A stretch of DNA of 64,000 nucleotides from an uncultured Bacteroidales bacterium (lineage in GTDB: Bacteria; Bacteroidota; Bacteroidia; Bacteroidales; UBA932): NCBI GenBank assembly GCA_902491795.1, contig CABUIX010000002.1, forward strand, positions 3,003 to 67,002. Direction: 5' to 3'. Below are positions 24,149-33,642 of the stretch, piece by piece. The notes below the pieces were generated by a model that worked only from the letters and a program-made list of their open reading frames with translations, was not told where the DNA came from and ran no database searches. Both the position numbers and the translations under genes were made by a program. Numbering within the stretch: position 1 is the stretch's first letter; every line of letters begins with the position of its first letter.

Positions 24149-26991
24149 CGTCCGCAAATGGTTTTGAAATCACAATATTTGCACGTGTTCTCCCTGTCGT
24201 CAGTACGCCTGAAGGGGACATTCAGGTCAGAAAGCTCAGCCAGGACCGAATCGAGCCTGCCGGCCATGAGCGCGTTGAATACAGGGTTGAGCTCAACATT
24301 CTCGACGGGATTCACGAAAAGGCGCTGCGTCTGGTATATGGAGTTCACGATTTTCTTTCCGCCGACGACCTCCGCAGGGACACCGGAGCCGTCAGTCGCC
24401 CGCCCCTCCGACAGCAGTCTGTCATACAAATAAAGCTGCAGGGCAATATTCGGACGTTTGCGGTTGTCAGGGCCAAAAAGTTTCTCCACTACAGAAGCGG
24501 CATTGTCCTCATTTATGATGAAGTCGTCGTCCGTGACCTTCCCGGTCTTGTAGTCAACCACCCGCAGCTCTCCGGGGGTGATGCTGTCCAGCCTGTCAAT
24601 ATAGCCGACAAAACTGAAATCTCCTATCTTCATCTTGCGCCTGTGTTCCAGGCCAAGAATGCGCATACTGTCCTTGCCCAGCGAGTCCATAAGCTCCATG
24701 TCTCTCCGGATGACCTGAACGACATAGCGGCATATCATGTCGGAATAAATGATGTTCTTCCCGGCAATCTCGAAATTATGGAGTTTATCCATGATGAGGC
24801 CGCACACCTTGTCCTTTACCGCTCCGCCGTCAAGAAGTGTCTTCAGATAAGACCTGGTCAACAGGCCGTCAGGTACGGAATACAGTTCCTGCATGGCCTG
24901 ATGGAAAACAGAACCTATCTGTCCGGCATCAAGCGCATCTTCCGTCTCGTCAGGCTTGGCAAGACCTTTCACGCAATGATAATAGAATTTCACCTGACAG
25001 TTGAGATAGTCCTTCAGGGTCGAGGCGGACAGATTAATACTGTGCAGCTGGTCAAGGTCACCAGCCGTTTTCTCAATCGTGTCACCGGAATCAACCAGAG
25101 TTATCGTGGACTTTGCCACATGCCTGACCGGCTTCATGCCGTATAGCATCTCAATCTGCTTGATATATCTGCTTTCCTCTCCACTGTTGAGACCCTCCGT
25201 ACGGGAGTCATAAAGCAGCCACACATTGGAGGCCCGCTGGATCATGCGGTAGAAGTAATAAGCCCATACAGCATCCTGGAACTCATATGTCGGCAGACCG
25301 AAACCGCGCCTGAGTTCCGGCGGAATGAATGATGAAGCGACATTCCTCCGGGGGAAGATCCCCTCGTTGCAGTTGAGCACCACAATATTGTCAAAATCAA
25401 GCGCCCTGGTTTCCAGGGGCCCCATTATCTGGAGGCCCTTGAGAGGCTCTCCGCGGAAAGGCACGGAAACAGCCGATGCAAGGCTTCCCAGGAGACGGAA
25501 CCAGCTCGACGGCAGCAGCTCCAGCCTGAAAGACTTCAGCCCCAGTATCAGCTGGCAATATTCCTTCGCGAAATCCAGTTCAACTGCCATATCCCCGGAT
25601 TCACTTAGACGAGGAGCCAGAACCTTGATTATCTCCAGCTGATAGTCCTGAAGTGCCGCCACCGTCTCGGGATCCGCAGCCGCATTGTTCTTGGCAACCG
25701 CCCGGAAGACGGCCTTGAACAGCGGCGTTGCCGACAGTCGCGACTCCTCAATATAATATCCGGCATCTTTTCTGATGTCCGAGGCCAACTTCCTGTCATC
25801 CTCGTCCATGGATGCCCGGAAAATGCTGTCTGCAAAAACTGACCATACCGTCTCACGATAGAAATACCATTTCCCGTCCTTTTCGCGAAGATGCATCTGG
25901 AGAGCGGAGAGACTGTTCATGAACGCCCAAAACCCGCTTGCGTTCATCGGGTAGCCCATTGTCACGTTTATGTCGGCAATCCTGGCCGGGATGGAATTGA
26001 TGACCGGTATCAGCTGGGTCTCGTCAGGCATGACAATCGCCGTTTCTATGCCATGTGCACCAAGTTTCTCAAGTATTGACGGCAGCTGTTTTGCCTGCCC
26101 GGTCGCAGAAGGTACACTCAGCACATTTACATGCGGCACAGGAAGTCCGTCCGGGTCCATTCGGAAAGCCTGAGGGAATTCCGCCACATTGGAACTCATG
26201 AAAAACGATGAACGGTTGTGCGGATCCCTTATCATGGAGCTGCTGTAATCCCAGCAGAACTCGGCAAGGCCGGCATTTCTCAACTTGCGCAGAAGCAGTT
26301 TTTCACACTCATTCAGGGCGTTGAGCCCCACAAAGACAAACTTTTCCGAATCCGGAAAACTCTTTGCGAGAACATCGGCGGCCGGTTCGGAGTTCAGTCT
26401 CCCGGCAAGTTCACGGTACACCTGCCCCTCGTATGAAAGGCCTTTCGACCTCAACCTCCCGCTGAATGAACTGTAAAGAGGAAGAAGAATGTCCCAGATC
26501 TTCCGGAACTCGTCCTTGTAGCGGCCTCCTGTCCTGAAATGCGACACAAACTGCCGTATGGCCGCAAGCTGGCCCTCCTCCAGATAATCATAGCCGTCCT
26601 GCATTCCACGGAACTCGGCGATGTTTGTGAAGATGACATCCGGCCGCACCAGATACTTGTCTATGTCATTGAAATCGGAAAGCAGTATTCCTCCCCAGAA
26701 TATGAACTCGTCAAGGCTCTCGTGCGAAGGATTCAGACTCTTGTAGCAATCGTACAACTCAAGCAGCAAAGCGACTTGCCCTGACGGGGACGCTCCGGTG
26801 ATGCGATAGAAGAAATCGTTCATCGTGCACAGTTCGGGCATCACGGCCGGCACTCCCGAAGCCTTCACGCAATCACGGACATAATTCCTGAAGAAAGCCA
26901 TGGCTCGCCTGTTCGGGAACACGAAACAGCAGTTGCTCAGACTTCCTCCGCTGTGGTAATGCTCTGCAACCTGTTTCAGAAACGGCGTCAT
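24145..26991 (-). CDS. addB: AddB-like nuclease subunit
   Basis: A 948-residue partner of AddA. The N-terminal half is an inactive helicase-like fold (CFVFPNRRAMAFFRNYVRD near 22). The C-terminal half holds a PD-(D/E)xK nuclease with ELRVVDYKTGKV near 800. Cysteines at about 653 (LNCQVKFYYHC) and at the C-terminus (CKYCDFKTIC) match the iron-sulfur cluster layout of AddB nucleases. It overlaps rmuC upstream and addA downstream, each by 4 bases. Confidence 0.88.
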   Translation of the reverse strand: MTPFLKQVAEHYHSGGSLSNCCFVFPNRRAMAFFRNYVRDCVKASGVPAVMPELCTMNDFFYRITGASPSGQVALLLELYDCYKSLNPSHESLDEFIFWGGILLSDFNDIDKYLVRPDVIFTNIAEFRGMQDGYDYLEEGQLAAIRQFVSHFRTGGRYKDEFRKIWDILLPLYSSFSGRLRSKGLSYEGQVYRELAGRLNSEPAADVLAKSFPDSEKFVFVGLNALNECEKLLLRKLRNAGLAEFCWDYSSSMIRDPHNRSSFFMSSNVAEFPQAFRMDPDGLPVPHVNVLSVPSATGQAKQLPSILEKLGAHGIETAIVMPDETQLIPVINSIPARIADINVTMGYPMNASGFWAFMNSLSALQMHLREKDGKWYFYRETVWSVFADSIFRASMDEDDRKLASDIRKDAGYYIEESRLSATPLFKAVFRAVAKNNAAADPETVAALQDYQLEIIKVLAPRLSESGDMAVELDFAKEYCQLILGLKSFRLELLPSSWFRLLGSLASAVSVPFRGEPLKGLQIMGPLETRALDFDNIVVLNCNEGIFPRRNVASSFIPPELRRGFGLPTYEFQDAVWAYYFYRMIQRASNVWLLYDSRTEGLNSGEESRYIKQIEMLYGMKPVRHVAKSTITLVDSGDTIEKTAGDLDQLHSINLSASTLKDYLNCQVKFYYHCVKGLAKPDETEDALDAGQIGSVFHQAMQELYSVPDGLLTRSYLKTLLDGGAVKDKVCGLIMDKLHNFEIAGKNIIYSDMICRYVVQVIRRDMELMDSLGKDSMRILGLEHRRKMKIGDFSFVGYIDRLDSITPGELRVVDYKTGKVTDDDFIINEDNAASVVEKLFGPDNRKRPNIALQLYLYDRLLSEGRATDGSGVPAEVVGGKKIVNSIYQTQRLFVNPVENVELNPVFNALMAGRLDSVLAELSDLNVPFRRTDDRENTCKYCDFKTICGR

Positions 26992-28358
26992 TCGGCTTCC
27001 TCCAGGTTTTGAGATTCATCTTCAAGGCCATCTGCCAGTTCCTTCGGAATAACGGATTCGACTCCTCCTGCCATCCTGCCGCCAGGCTTTATTTTGGCTC
27101 CGGAGCGCTTCGGTGCTATTTTCAGCCTTTCAAGTTTGTCAATCTTCCTGATTACGGACTGATTTGAGTCCATCAGCTTCTTCCTTGCATCGGAATAGGC
27201 ATCTTCGGCCTTGCCCAGCAACTCGCCGAGGCGCACAAAAGAGTCCAGCCAGTTCTTGATCTGGCTCATAAGTTCAGAAGCAGTGGCATAAACCTTCTGG
27301 ATGTTCTTCTCCTGGTCATGTTGACGCCAGCTCATCAGAATCATGTTCAGCACGATCATCAGATTCATCTGACTGACGATAAGCACCTTTGCATTCTTGG
27401 CATTCTGCCACAGCAGCGGCGCTTCTTCAAGCATCAGCCGAAATGCGCCCTCAACCGGAATGAACATGATGTTGTAGTCCATCTTCTTCTTGCCTTCGGA
27501 TATGTACGAAGCATAATCCTTCGTCCTGAGTTCCTCGACATGCCGCATCACGCTGGCGACATGCTCCTTTGCCCAGCGGTTCCGGTCTTCCGCGCTCTCC
27601 GAATTGACATAATGCATATAGGCTGTGAGACTGACCTTCGAGTCAATTATTATCTCCGTGTCATCGGGATAATAGACAATCACGTCCGGGATCATGGCAG
27701 CTCCGCTCTCGCTCTTGACCTCATGCCCGGAAGCGTCACGGATCACGCTCTGAGTGGAGAAATGCACGCCTTCCTCCAGCCCGGAACTCTTCAGCAGGTC
27801 AACCAGCAGCATCTCACCGAAATCTCCCTGGACCTTGGAGCGTCCGGCAAGAGCATTGGCCAGATTCCTCGCCTCATCCCCCACACTCTGGGACTTGGCC
27901 ATCAAGGACTCTATCATCTGCTTCATGGTTGCATCCTGGACAGCGGCCTTTTCCTGACTGGTCCTCATGGTCTTGTCGAATTCGCCGAACTTTTCCTGTA
28001 TGGGCTTGAGCAGTTCCGTTATTGACTCTGCATTCTGGCGGCGAAGGCCGGCGCTGTTCTGCTCCGCAAGCAGGCGGAACGATTCCTCCATCTGCTTGCG
28101 CTGGCTCTCAAAAGCCTTGTGTCTCTCTTCGTCTATCTGTTGCCGTGCCTCCTGCCGCTGAGCCTCAAGAGCCCGGAAATTCTCTTCCTGGGATCTCAGC
28201 CGCGATTCCAGCACTGCATTCTCGTTGGCCAAGGCTGCCTTTTCCTCGGAGACTGCAGCCTTCTCGTCATTGAGCGCCGACAATTTCCTGAGGCACAACA
28301 CAACCGCAACCACTGCTGCAAACACGACTGCCGCAAGCACGACAACTACCGCTACCAT
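26988..28358 (-). CDS. rmuC: DNA recombination protein RmuC
   Basis: A 456-residue RmuC protein: an N-terminal membrane helix (3-23), a long coiled coil rich in Glu, Ala and Gln (about 25-160), and the nuclease-like RmuC domain (about 180-400) with LAGRSKVQGDFGEMLLVDLLKSSGL-type segments, VIVYYPDDTEIIIDSKVSLTAY (D-x-K motif) and MFIPVEGAF. RmuC limits DNA inversions and may process branched DNA. The start lies one base beyond the alr stop and the end overlaps addB, so it is cotranscribed with the recombination pair. Confidence 0.93.
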   Translation of the reverse strand: MVAVVVVLAAVVFAAVVAVVLCLRKLSALNDEKAAVSEEKAALANENAVLESRLRSQEENFRALEAQRQEARQQIDEERHKAFESQRKQMEESFRLLAEQNSAGLRRQNAESITELLKPIQEKFGEFDKTMRTSQEKAAVQDATMKQMIESLMAKSQSVGDEARNLANALAGRSKVQGDFGEMLLVDLLKSSGLEEGVHFSTQSVIRDASGHEVKSESGAAMIPDVIVYYPDDTEIIIDSKVSLTAYMHYVNSESAEDRNRWAKEHVASVMRHVEELRTKDYASYISEGKKKMDYNIMFIPVEGAFRLMLEEAPLLWQNAKNAKVLIVSQMNLMIVLNMILMSWRQHDQEKNIQKVYATASELMSQIKNWLDSFVRLGELLGKAEDAYSDARKKLMDSNQSVIRKIDKLERLKIAPKRSGAKIKPGGRMAGGVESVIPKELADGLEDESQNLEEAE

Positions 28359-28359
28359 A

Positions 28360-29469
28360 TCACTTGCCTACAATTATTCTCTCTATCCTGTGGGGCACCG
28401 AAGTAAGTATCTCATAAGGGATTGTGCCCAATATCCTCGCGAGCTCGCTTATTGTCGGGTCCTTCCCGAAAATCGTGACAGTATCACCGGCCTTAACGCC
28501 AAGACCCGTCACGTCAAGCATGCACATGTCCATGCAGATGTTTCCGATTGTCGGAGCACGGTGCCCGTTGACATTGAAACTTGCAGTCCCGCACCCGAGA
28601 TGACGGTCAATCCCGTCGGCATACCCGACAGGAATTGTCGCCGTTTCAGTACCCGGCAGAAGGACCTTGCCCTTGCGCCCGTAACCTACGGTGTCGCCGC
28701 GTACCAGTTTCTTTACCTGAAGGACCTTCACCTTCAGGGACGCAACAGGCTCAAGCTGCACGCCAGGCAACGCACTGATTCCGTAGATTCCGATTCCCAG
28801 GCGCACCATGTCAAACTGATATTGGGGGAACCTTTCTATTCCCGCAGAATTGAGAATATGCCACATGGGCCTGTATCCCAAGGACTCTCCCAGTTCAGAC
28901 GCACCCTTTTCGAACAGCCTTATCTGGGACAGCGTGAATTCGTCCTCCGAAGGATCCTCCGCCGCCGCGAGGTGAGAATATATTGACTTGACCCTTACCT
29001 CATCATGATTCCTGAGAAACTCCTCCAGAGCCGGGAGCTCGTCAGGCATGAAGCCCAGCCTGTGCATTCCGGTATCCAGCTTTATGTGCACCGGGAAAGA
29101 CTTGATTCCCCTCTCCCTCAATATCTCGCACAAAGCCTCAAGAGTGAAGAGATTGGGTATTCCGGGTTCAAGTCTGGAATCAATTATCTCGGGAAAGAAG
29201 TCGGTCCCCGCAGTAAGCACAATTATCGGAAGGGACACACCGTTCCGCCGCAGTTCCACGCCCTCAACAGGCAATGCCACAGCCAGATAGTCGGCACCTT
29301 CAGCCTGGAGCATGGAAGCCAGCTCAACCGCACCGTGGCCATAGGCGTTGGCCTTCACCAGCACCAGCAGCCTCGTGGAAGGCTTCAGCAAGGAACGGAA
29401 ATATCTGTAGTTGTTCCTGCAGGCCGGGACACTGAGTTCCAGCCGGGAAAAATCATTTTCGTTGTTCAT
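28360..29469 (-). CDS. alr: Alanine racemase
   Basis: A 369-residue PLP enzyme making D-alanine for peptidoglycan. VLVKANAYGHGAVEL carries the PLP-binding lysine near residue 36, and the second catalytic residue is Y of VGYGRKGKV near 252. RLGIGIYGISAL and GNICMDMCMLDVT are further family blocks. The promoter box at 29502-29495 shows that the ATG at 29469 is the start rather than in-frame codons upstream to 29514. It heads the operon alr-rmuC-addB-addA-transglycosylase. Confidence 0.95.
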   Translation of the reverse strand: MNNENDFSRLELSVPACRNNYRYFRSLLKPSTRLLVLVKANAYGHGAVELASMLQAEGADYLAVALPVEGVELRRNGVSLPIIVLTAGTDFFPEIIDSRLEPGIPNLFTLEALCEILRERGIKSFPVHIKLDTGMHRLGFMPDELPALEEFLRNHDEVRVKSIYSHLAAAEDPSEDEFTLSQIRLFEKGASELGESLGYRPMWHILNSAGIERFPQYQFDMVRLGIGIYGISALPGVQLEPVASLKVKVLQVKKLVRGDTVGYGRKGKVLLPGTETATIPVGYADGIDRHLGCGTASFNVNGHRAPTIGNICMDMCMLDVTGLGVKAGDTVTIFGKDPTISELARILGTIPYEILTSVPHRIERIIVGK

Positions 29470-29494
29470 ATCGTCAGCAGACGCACATTTAGTA

Positions 29495-29502
29495 CAAAGA
29501 TA
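29495..29502 (-). promoter_or_regulatory. -7 box TATCTTTG for the alr operon
   Basis: Exact TAnnTTTG match on the minus strand, 25 bases before the ATG at 29469; it serves the whole five-gene operon. Confidence 0.6.
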
Positions 29503-29558
29503 CGAAAACTCCACATATTGTTGTCCTGACTTGAAAGCCCCGGCGGCAATGTGCGAAA

Positions 29559-29596
29559 ACAGGACAGGCCGACCCCGAAAGGTCAGCCTGTCCTGT
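29559..29596 (-). terminator. Terminator after rpmH
   Basis: Arms ACAGGACAGGCTGACC and GGTCGGCCTGTCCTGT on the minus strand, 16 positions with one mismatch, followed by TTTTC. It lies 17 bases after the rpmH stop. Confidence 0.85.
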
Positions 29597-29612
29597 ATCG
29601 GAAGACAATCGC

Positions 29613-29765
29613 CTAGAAGCGGTCTTCTGCTGAAACAGTCAGTTTCTTGCGGCCATGTGCACGGCGGGATGCGAGGACCCTGCGTCCGTTGGGTGTGCTC
29701 ATACGCTCACGAAAGCCATGCTTGTTGACTCTCTTGCGATTTGAAGGTTGATATGTCCTTTTCAT
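29613..29765 (-). CDS. rpmH: 50S ribosomal protein L34
   Basis: A 50-residue, very basic protein. The sequence [19 protein letters not shown], followed by [21 protein letters not shown], is the near-invariant L34 sequence. Four bases separate it from rsmG upstream, but it also has its own promoter inside rsmG (box at 29808-29801). It is not followed by rnpA, as it is in most phyla, but by a terminator. Confidence 0.97.
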   Translation of the reverse strand: MKRTYQPSNRKRVNKHGFRERMSTPNGRRVLASRRAHGRKKLTVSAEDRF

Positions 29766-29769
29766 TATT

Positions 29770-30408
29770 CTATTTTTTTAATTTCTCAAAAACGGGAGGA
29801 CAAAGGTAATCTTTTCCGATTTCAATTACAAATTTTTCTGTGAAATAATCATTTTCAAGCCATTCTGAAATCCTCCATTTCCTGATTTGCCCTGTCCCGA
29901 CATGACATTTTGAGCACAGTTCACCGATTTCGGCATCCACATCGCCTCCCTTGAGACAAATTATGCTCCTTCTGAAACGTCCGGCCACCCAAGGATAGAA
30001 ATTCGCCATGGAGGTAACTGCCCTCGATACTATCCAGTCGAAGTTCCCCGGCACCGCTTCGGCTCTGGCGTTTATGCAGGTCACGTTGCCGAGTCCGACG
30101 CTTTCCGCGACAGAACGCGCCACTAGAATCTTCTTGCCTATCGAGTCGCACAGCGTGAACTTCATGTCAGGGAAAGTCATCGCCAGCGGTATACCCGGGA
30201 AGCCGCCGCCCGTGCCGACATCCAGCACCGTCTCTCCCGCCTTCCATCCGTCATCCCCGAAGAAACGGCGGACATATTCCGCTATGGCAAGCGAGTGCAG
30301 AATATGATGCTCATATACGTTGTCGATGTCCTTGCGCGAAATGACATTGATTTTGGAATTCCACTCCCGGTACAGTTCCACAAGCTTCAAATAGTCGTTA
30401 CCAGTCAT
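29770..30408 (-). CDS. rsmG: 16S rRNA (guanine(527)-N7)-methyltransferase RsmG
   Basis: A 212-residue RsmG (GidB) methyltransferase. The family N-terminus [25 protein letters not shown] is followed by the SAM-binding segment [16 protein letters not shown] near 62-77, and later [20 protein letters not shown]. It methylates G527 of 16S rRNA, and its loss gives low-level streptomycin resistance in other bacteria. It overlaps the upstream sigma gene by 11 bases and is followed at once by rpmH. Confidence 0.94.
   Translation of the reverse strand: MTGNDYLKLVELYREWNSKINVISRKDIDNVYEHHILHSLAIAEYVRRFFGDDGWKAGETVLDVGTGGGFPGIPLAMTFPDMKFTLCDSIGKKILVARSVAESVGLGNVTCINARAEAVPGNFDWIVSRAVTSMANFYPWVAGRFRRSIICLKGGDVDAEIGELCSKCHVGTGQIRKWRISEWLENDYFTEKFVIEIGKDYLCPPVFEKLKK
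29801..29832 (-). promoter_or_regulatory. Promoter for rpmH within the rsmG coding region
   Basis: Minus strand TTTG at 29832-29829, 20-base spacer, then TACCTTTG at 29808-29801. Both parts match the consensus. The start site falls about 30 bases before the rpmH ATG, inside the last codons of rsmG. Confidence 0.55.
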
Positions 30409-31000
30409 TGTCCTCCTCCTTTTTCATGTTGTCAATCAGAGCCTTCGCCCGGCGGATCCTGGTACGTACCGTATTCAGGGCCATACCGGTTTCGTCTGCG
30501 ATTTCCTTGTACTGCATTCCCTCGACGAGCCGCCTCCTGGCAATGTCCCTGTAAAGTTCCGGGAGAGCAGCTATGTACCGCTCGAGCTTTTCTTCGTCTT
30601 CATCCTTTATTATGCTCTCCAGAGGCGTGGATTCGCCGTCACCCATATTGTCGATCACGGCAACCCTGGCGGAGCCGTCGTCAATCGACACGAATTTCCT
30701 GCTGGTCCTCTCTTCAGCCTCCAGTGTATCCAGAGCCGTGTTGCGCGCTATCGCCTTCAGCCAGGTCGAGAACTTGCTGCGTGACGGATCGTAACTGCCA
30801 ATCTGCCTGAAAGCCTTCTCAAAACTGCGGGAGCATATGTCATCGATGAAAAACGCGTCATACTGCTTCATCACGGTACCGGCAAGATATGCCCTCAAAG
30901 ATTCAATGTTCGTGTCCCAAAGTTCGGTAAAGGCCGCACCGTCACCTATTATAGCCCTTCTTACAAGTTCATCAATGGGCTTCGAGCCAGTTTTTTCCAT
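30398..31000 (-). CDS. ECF-family sigma factor between polA and rsmG
   Basis: A 200-residue sigma-70 family factor. Region 2 contains FFIDDICSRSFEKAFRQIGSYD and FSTWLKAIARNTALDTL; region 4 contains YRDIARRRLVEGMQYKEIADETGMALNTVRTRIRRAKALI. No anti-sigma gene is adjacent. Its ATG lies 29 bases inside the end of polA and its stop 11 bases inside rsmG, so it is wedged into a replication and translation operon. The in-frame TTG at 31012 is a less likely start. Regulon unknown. Confidence 0.88.
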   Translation of the reverse strand: MEKTGSKPIDELVRRAIIGDGAAFTELWDTNIESLRAYLAGTVMKQYDAFFIDDICSRSFEKAFRQIGSYDPSRSKFSTWLKAIARNTALDTLEAEERTSRKFVSIDDGSARVAVIDNMGDGESTPLESIIKDEDEEKLERYIAALPELYRDIARRRLVEGMQYKEIADETGMALNTVRTRIRRAKALIDNMKKEEDNDW

Positions 31001-33572
31001 AATTGCATTCAACGGTCAAAGGTACAGAAAGACTGATGACATTTTCCATTTCGTATACAAGAAGCGACCGCACGGTCTCAATCTCGCGGACTGGCACTTC
31101 AAGCAGGAGCTCATCGTGGATCTGCAGGACCATCCTTGACTCAAGCCCTTCAGACAAAAGCCTGCGGTCAACATGATTCATTGCAAGTTTTATGATATCC
31201 GCAGCCGTTCCCTGTATGGGAGCATTCACGGCATTGCGCTCGGCCAGCATCCTGACGGTCGCATTGTTTGAATTGAGGTCAGGGACATACCTTCTGCGCC
31301 CGAACATTGTCTCCACATAACCACGTTCCCGGGCATTTGCCAAAGTGGTTTCAATGAACCCGCGTATAGACGGGAACGACCCGAAATAATCGTCTATGAT
31401 CTTTTTTGCCTCCTGACGCGAGCAATGCAGACGCTGGCTGAGCCCGAAGGAGGACATTCCGTACATGATGCCGAAATTGACGGTTTTCGCCACACGTCTC
31501 TGGTCCGGAGTCACATCTTCCAGCCTGCATCCGAAAATCTTTGCGGCAGTAGCGGAATGGACATCCTGACCTGAGCCGAAAGCGGAAAGCAGATGCCCGT
31601 CACCGCTCAGATGGGCCATTATCCTGAGTTCTATCTGAGAATAATCGGCGGACATCATGACCCTGTCAGGACTTCCGGCCACGAAGGCCTTCCGGATTTC
31701 ACGACCCTGGTCGCTGCGTACCGGAATATTCTGCAGATTCGGGTTTGACGATGACAACCTGCCGGTTGACGTGAGTGTCTGGTTGAAGGTGGTATGTACC
31801 CTGCCGTCGACAGGAGAAACGAATCCCGCAAAAGGTTCTATGTAGGTGGACAGCAGCTTGCGGAGTCCGCGGTAATCGAGAATCAGTTCCACGACCGGGC
31901 TCCTGTCCGAGAGTTCCTGGAGTGTCCTCTCGTCGGTAGGCCAATTGCCTGACCTAGGTTTCCTGGCCTTGGGGTCAAGCTTCAGTTTCTCATAAATCAG
32001 GATCCCTATCTGCTTCGGCGAGGCCACATTAAGTTCAGGATCCCCTGCAAGTTCACGAACAGCGGCCTCCTTGGCAAGCATTTCCCTGCGCAGCCCTTCC
32101 GCATAGTCGCGAAGAGAATCCAGATCTATCTTGACGCCCGTGCGCTCCATTCTTGACAGCACACGCACAAGAGGTTCCTCAATATCATCGTAAAGACGGC
32201 GAAGTCCTTCCGTCCTGTCAATTTCGAGATTGAGCCTGTCGGCGAGGGGCAGCATCAGCATGGCTTCCCTGATGAAATCATGCCCGGTTTCCTCCGGAAT
32301 GTCGTCAAAAAGGCTTGACCCGGCATCTTCCCCTTTCTCCGAAAGGTCAACACCAAGATATCCCATGAACAATTTGTCCAGGCCATGGCTGCTTTCCGGA
32401 TTCAGCAGATAATGGAGCAGTTCAACATCTTCCAGCTTGCCGTTGAGCCCGATGCCTGCAGCGGCAAGCGCATTCATCTGCGCTTTCAGTCCTGCCCCGG
32501 CCTTCACCACTGACGGGTCCTCGAGCAAGGCCCTGAATTCTTCAGGATCTCCGCTGGAGCACTTCCTCCCGGATGACACATACATCTTGCCGGAATGCAT
32601 GCAAACCGCAATCCGGCTGCCTGAAATGTCTGACGGAGAGACAATTTCAGGCTCATCAAGACTATCAGCGGATTCCGCCTTCACAACCGGAGCCAACGGT
32701 TCCGCAGCAATCTTAGAAAGCAGACGCTTCAGCGAAGGGAACTCATACTCCGAGAGGAGACTCTCAAGTTCATGAGTGCGCACGATACCCAGACGCATGT
32801 CCTCAGTGTTCACCTCGAGCGGAACGTCCGTCCTGATCGTCACCAGTTCCCTTGAAAGCGCAATGTGATCCTCAGCCGCCGTGAAAAGCTGCTGCTGGCG
32901 CTGGGTCAGTTCACCCAAGTGCTCATATATGCCGGAAACACTTGAATATTGAGCCAGCAGTTTCGCGGCCCCTACCGGACCTATCCCCTGCACCCCGGGC
33001 ACATTGTCGGAAGAATCTCCACACAGGGCAAGTATGTCTATTACCTGGGACGGTGATGATATCTTCCATTTGGCACACACCTCCGCCGGGCCCAGAATCT
33101 CGTTGTCGGTTCCGGACTTTCCGGGCCTGTACTGCCATACATGAGGGCCGACAAGCTGGCCATAGTCCTTGTCGGGAGTCACCATGAACACGTCCAGGTC
33201 CGCCGAGGCAAAGCGTTTGGCGGCAGTGCCTATCACGTCGTCAGCCTCATAGCCCGGGACCATCAGTACCGGAATGTTCATTGCCTTCACGATTCCCGTC
33301 AGCGGTTCAAGCGCATCTATGACCAGTTGCGGAGTCTCCGCCCTGTTGGCCTTGTATTGAGGATAGAGACTGTTGCGGAATGTCCCTCCAGGAGGATCGA
33401 AACTGACAGCAACATGGGTGGGCTTCTCGCGGTCTATCAGCTCCAGCAGATATTTGGTGAAGCCGAAAAGGATCGAAGTGTCCACTCCCCGGGAATTGAC
33501 TATGTGCCTGCCCAGGAAGGCATAGTACATCTTGAATACAAGGGCGTGCCCGTCAATCAGGAAAAGTTTCAT
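30972..33572 (-). CDS. polA: DNA polymerase I with degenerate proofreading domain
   Basis: An 866-residue family A polymerase. Residues 1-290 are the 5'-3' exonuclease (LIDGHALVFKMYYAFLGR, VMVTPDKDYGQLV-type segment, ILALCGDSSDNVPGVQGIG). The polymerase domain is intact: SADYSQIELRIMAHLSGD (motif A), RRVAKTVNFGIMYG (motif B) and QIHDELLLEV (motif C). The middle 3'-5' exonuclease domain (about 310-450) has lost the DxE of Exo I, since SGSRIAVCMHSGKM stands where FDTET is expected; only LEDVELLHYLL recalls Exo II. Pol I here should fill gaps and remove primers without proofreading. The ATG at 33572 is chosen by homology. Confidence 0.92.
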   Translation of the reverse strand: MKLFLIDGHALVFKMYYAFLGRHIVNSRGVDTSILFGFTKYLLELIDREKPTHVAVSFDPPGGTFRNSLYPQYKANRAETPQLVIDALEPLTGIVKAMNIPVLMVPGYEADDVIGTAAKRFASADLDVFMVTPDKDYGQLVGPHVWQYRPGKSGTDNEILGPAEVCAKWKISSPSQVIDILALCGDSSDNVPGVQGIGPVGAAKLLAQYSSVSGIYEHLGELTQRQQQLFTAAEDHIALSRELVTIRTDVPLEVNTEDMRLGIVRTHELESLLSEYEFPSLKRLLSKIAAEPLAPVVKAESADSLDEPEIVSPSDISGSRIAVCMHSGKMYVSSGRKCSSGDPEEFRALLEDPSVVKAGAGLKAQMNALAAAGIGLNGKLEDVELLHYLLNPESSHGLDKLFMGYLGVDLSEKGEDAGSSLFDDIPEETGHDFIREAMLMLPLADRLNLEIDRTEGLRRLYDDIEEPLVRVLSRMERTGVKIDLDSLRDYAEGLRREMLAKEAAVRELAGDPELNVASPKQIGILIYEKLKLDPKARKPRSGNWPTDERTLQELSDRSPVVELILDYRGLRKLLSTYIEPFAGFVSPVDGRVHTTFNQTLTSTGRLSSSNPNLQNIPVRSDQGREIRKAFVAGSPDRVMMSADYSQIELRIMAHLSGDGHLLSAFGSGQDVHSATAAKIFGCRLEDVTPDQRRVAKTVNFGIMYGMSSFGLSQRLHCSRQEAKKIIDDYFGSFPSIRGFIETTLANARERGYVETMFGRRRYVPDLNSNNATVRMLAERNAVNAPIQGTAADIIKLAMNHVDRRLLSEGLESRMVLQIHDELLLEVPVREIETVRSLLVYEMENVISLSVPLTVECNYGKNWLEAH

Positions 33573-33642
33573 CTGATATAAATTTACAGCAGGCAAATAT
33601 GAAACTTTTTTCCGGAAGTTTCACACCTGCTCCATTTTTTCA

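Noticed and set aside
33601..33622. GAAACTT/AAGTTTC inverted repeat between glpK and polA
   Set aside because: Only 7 AT-rich pairs and no T-run, so it is too weak to call a terminator.
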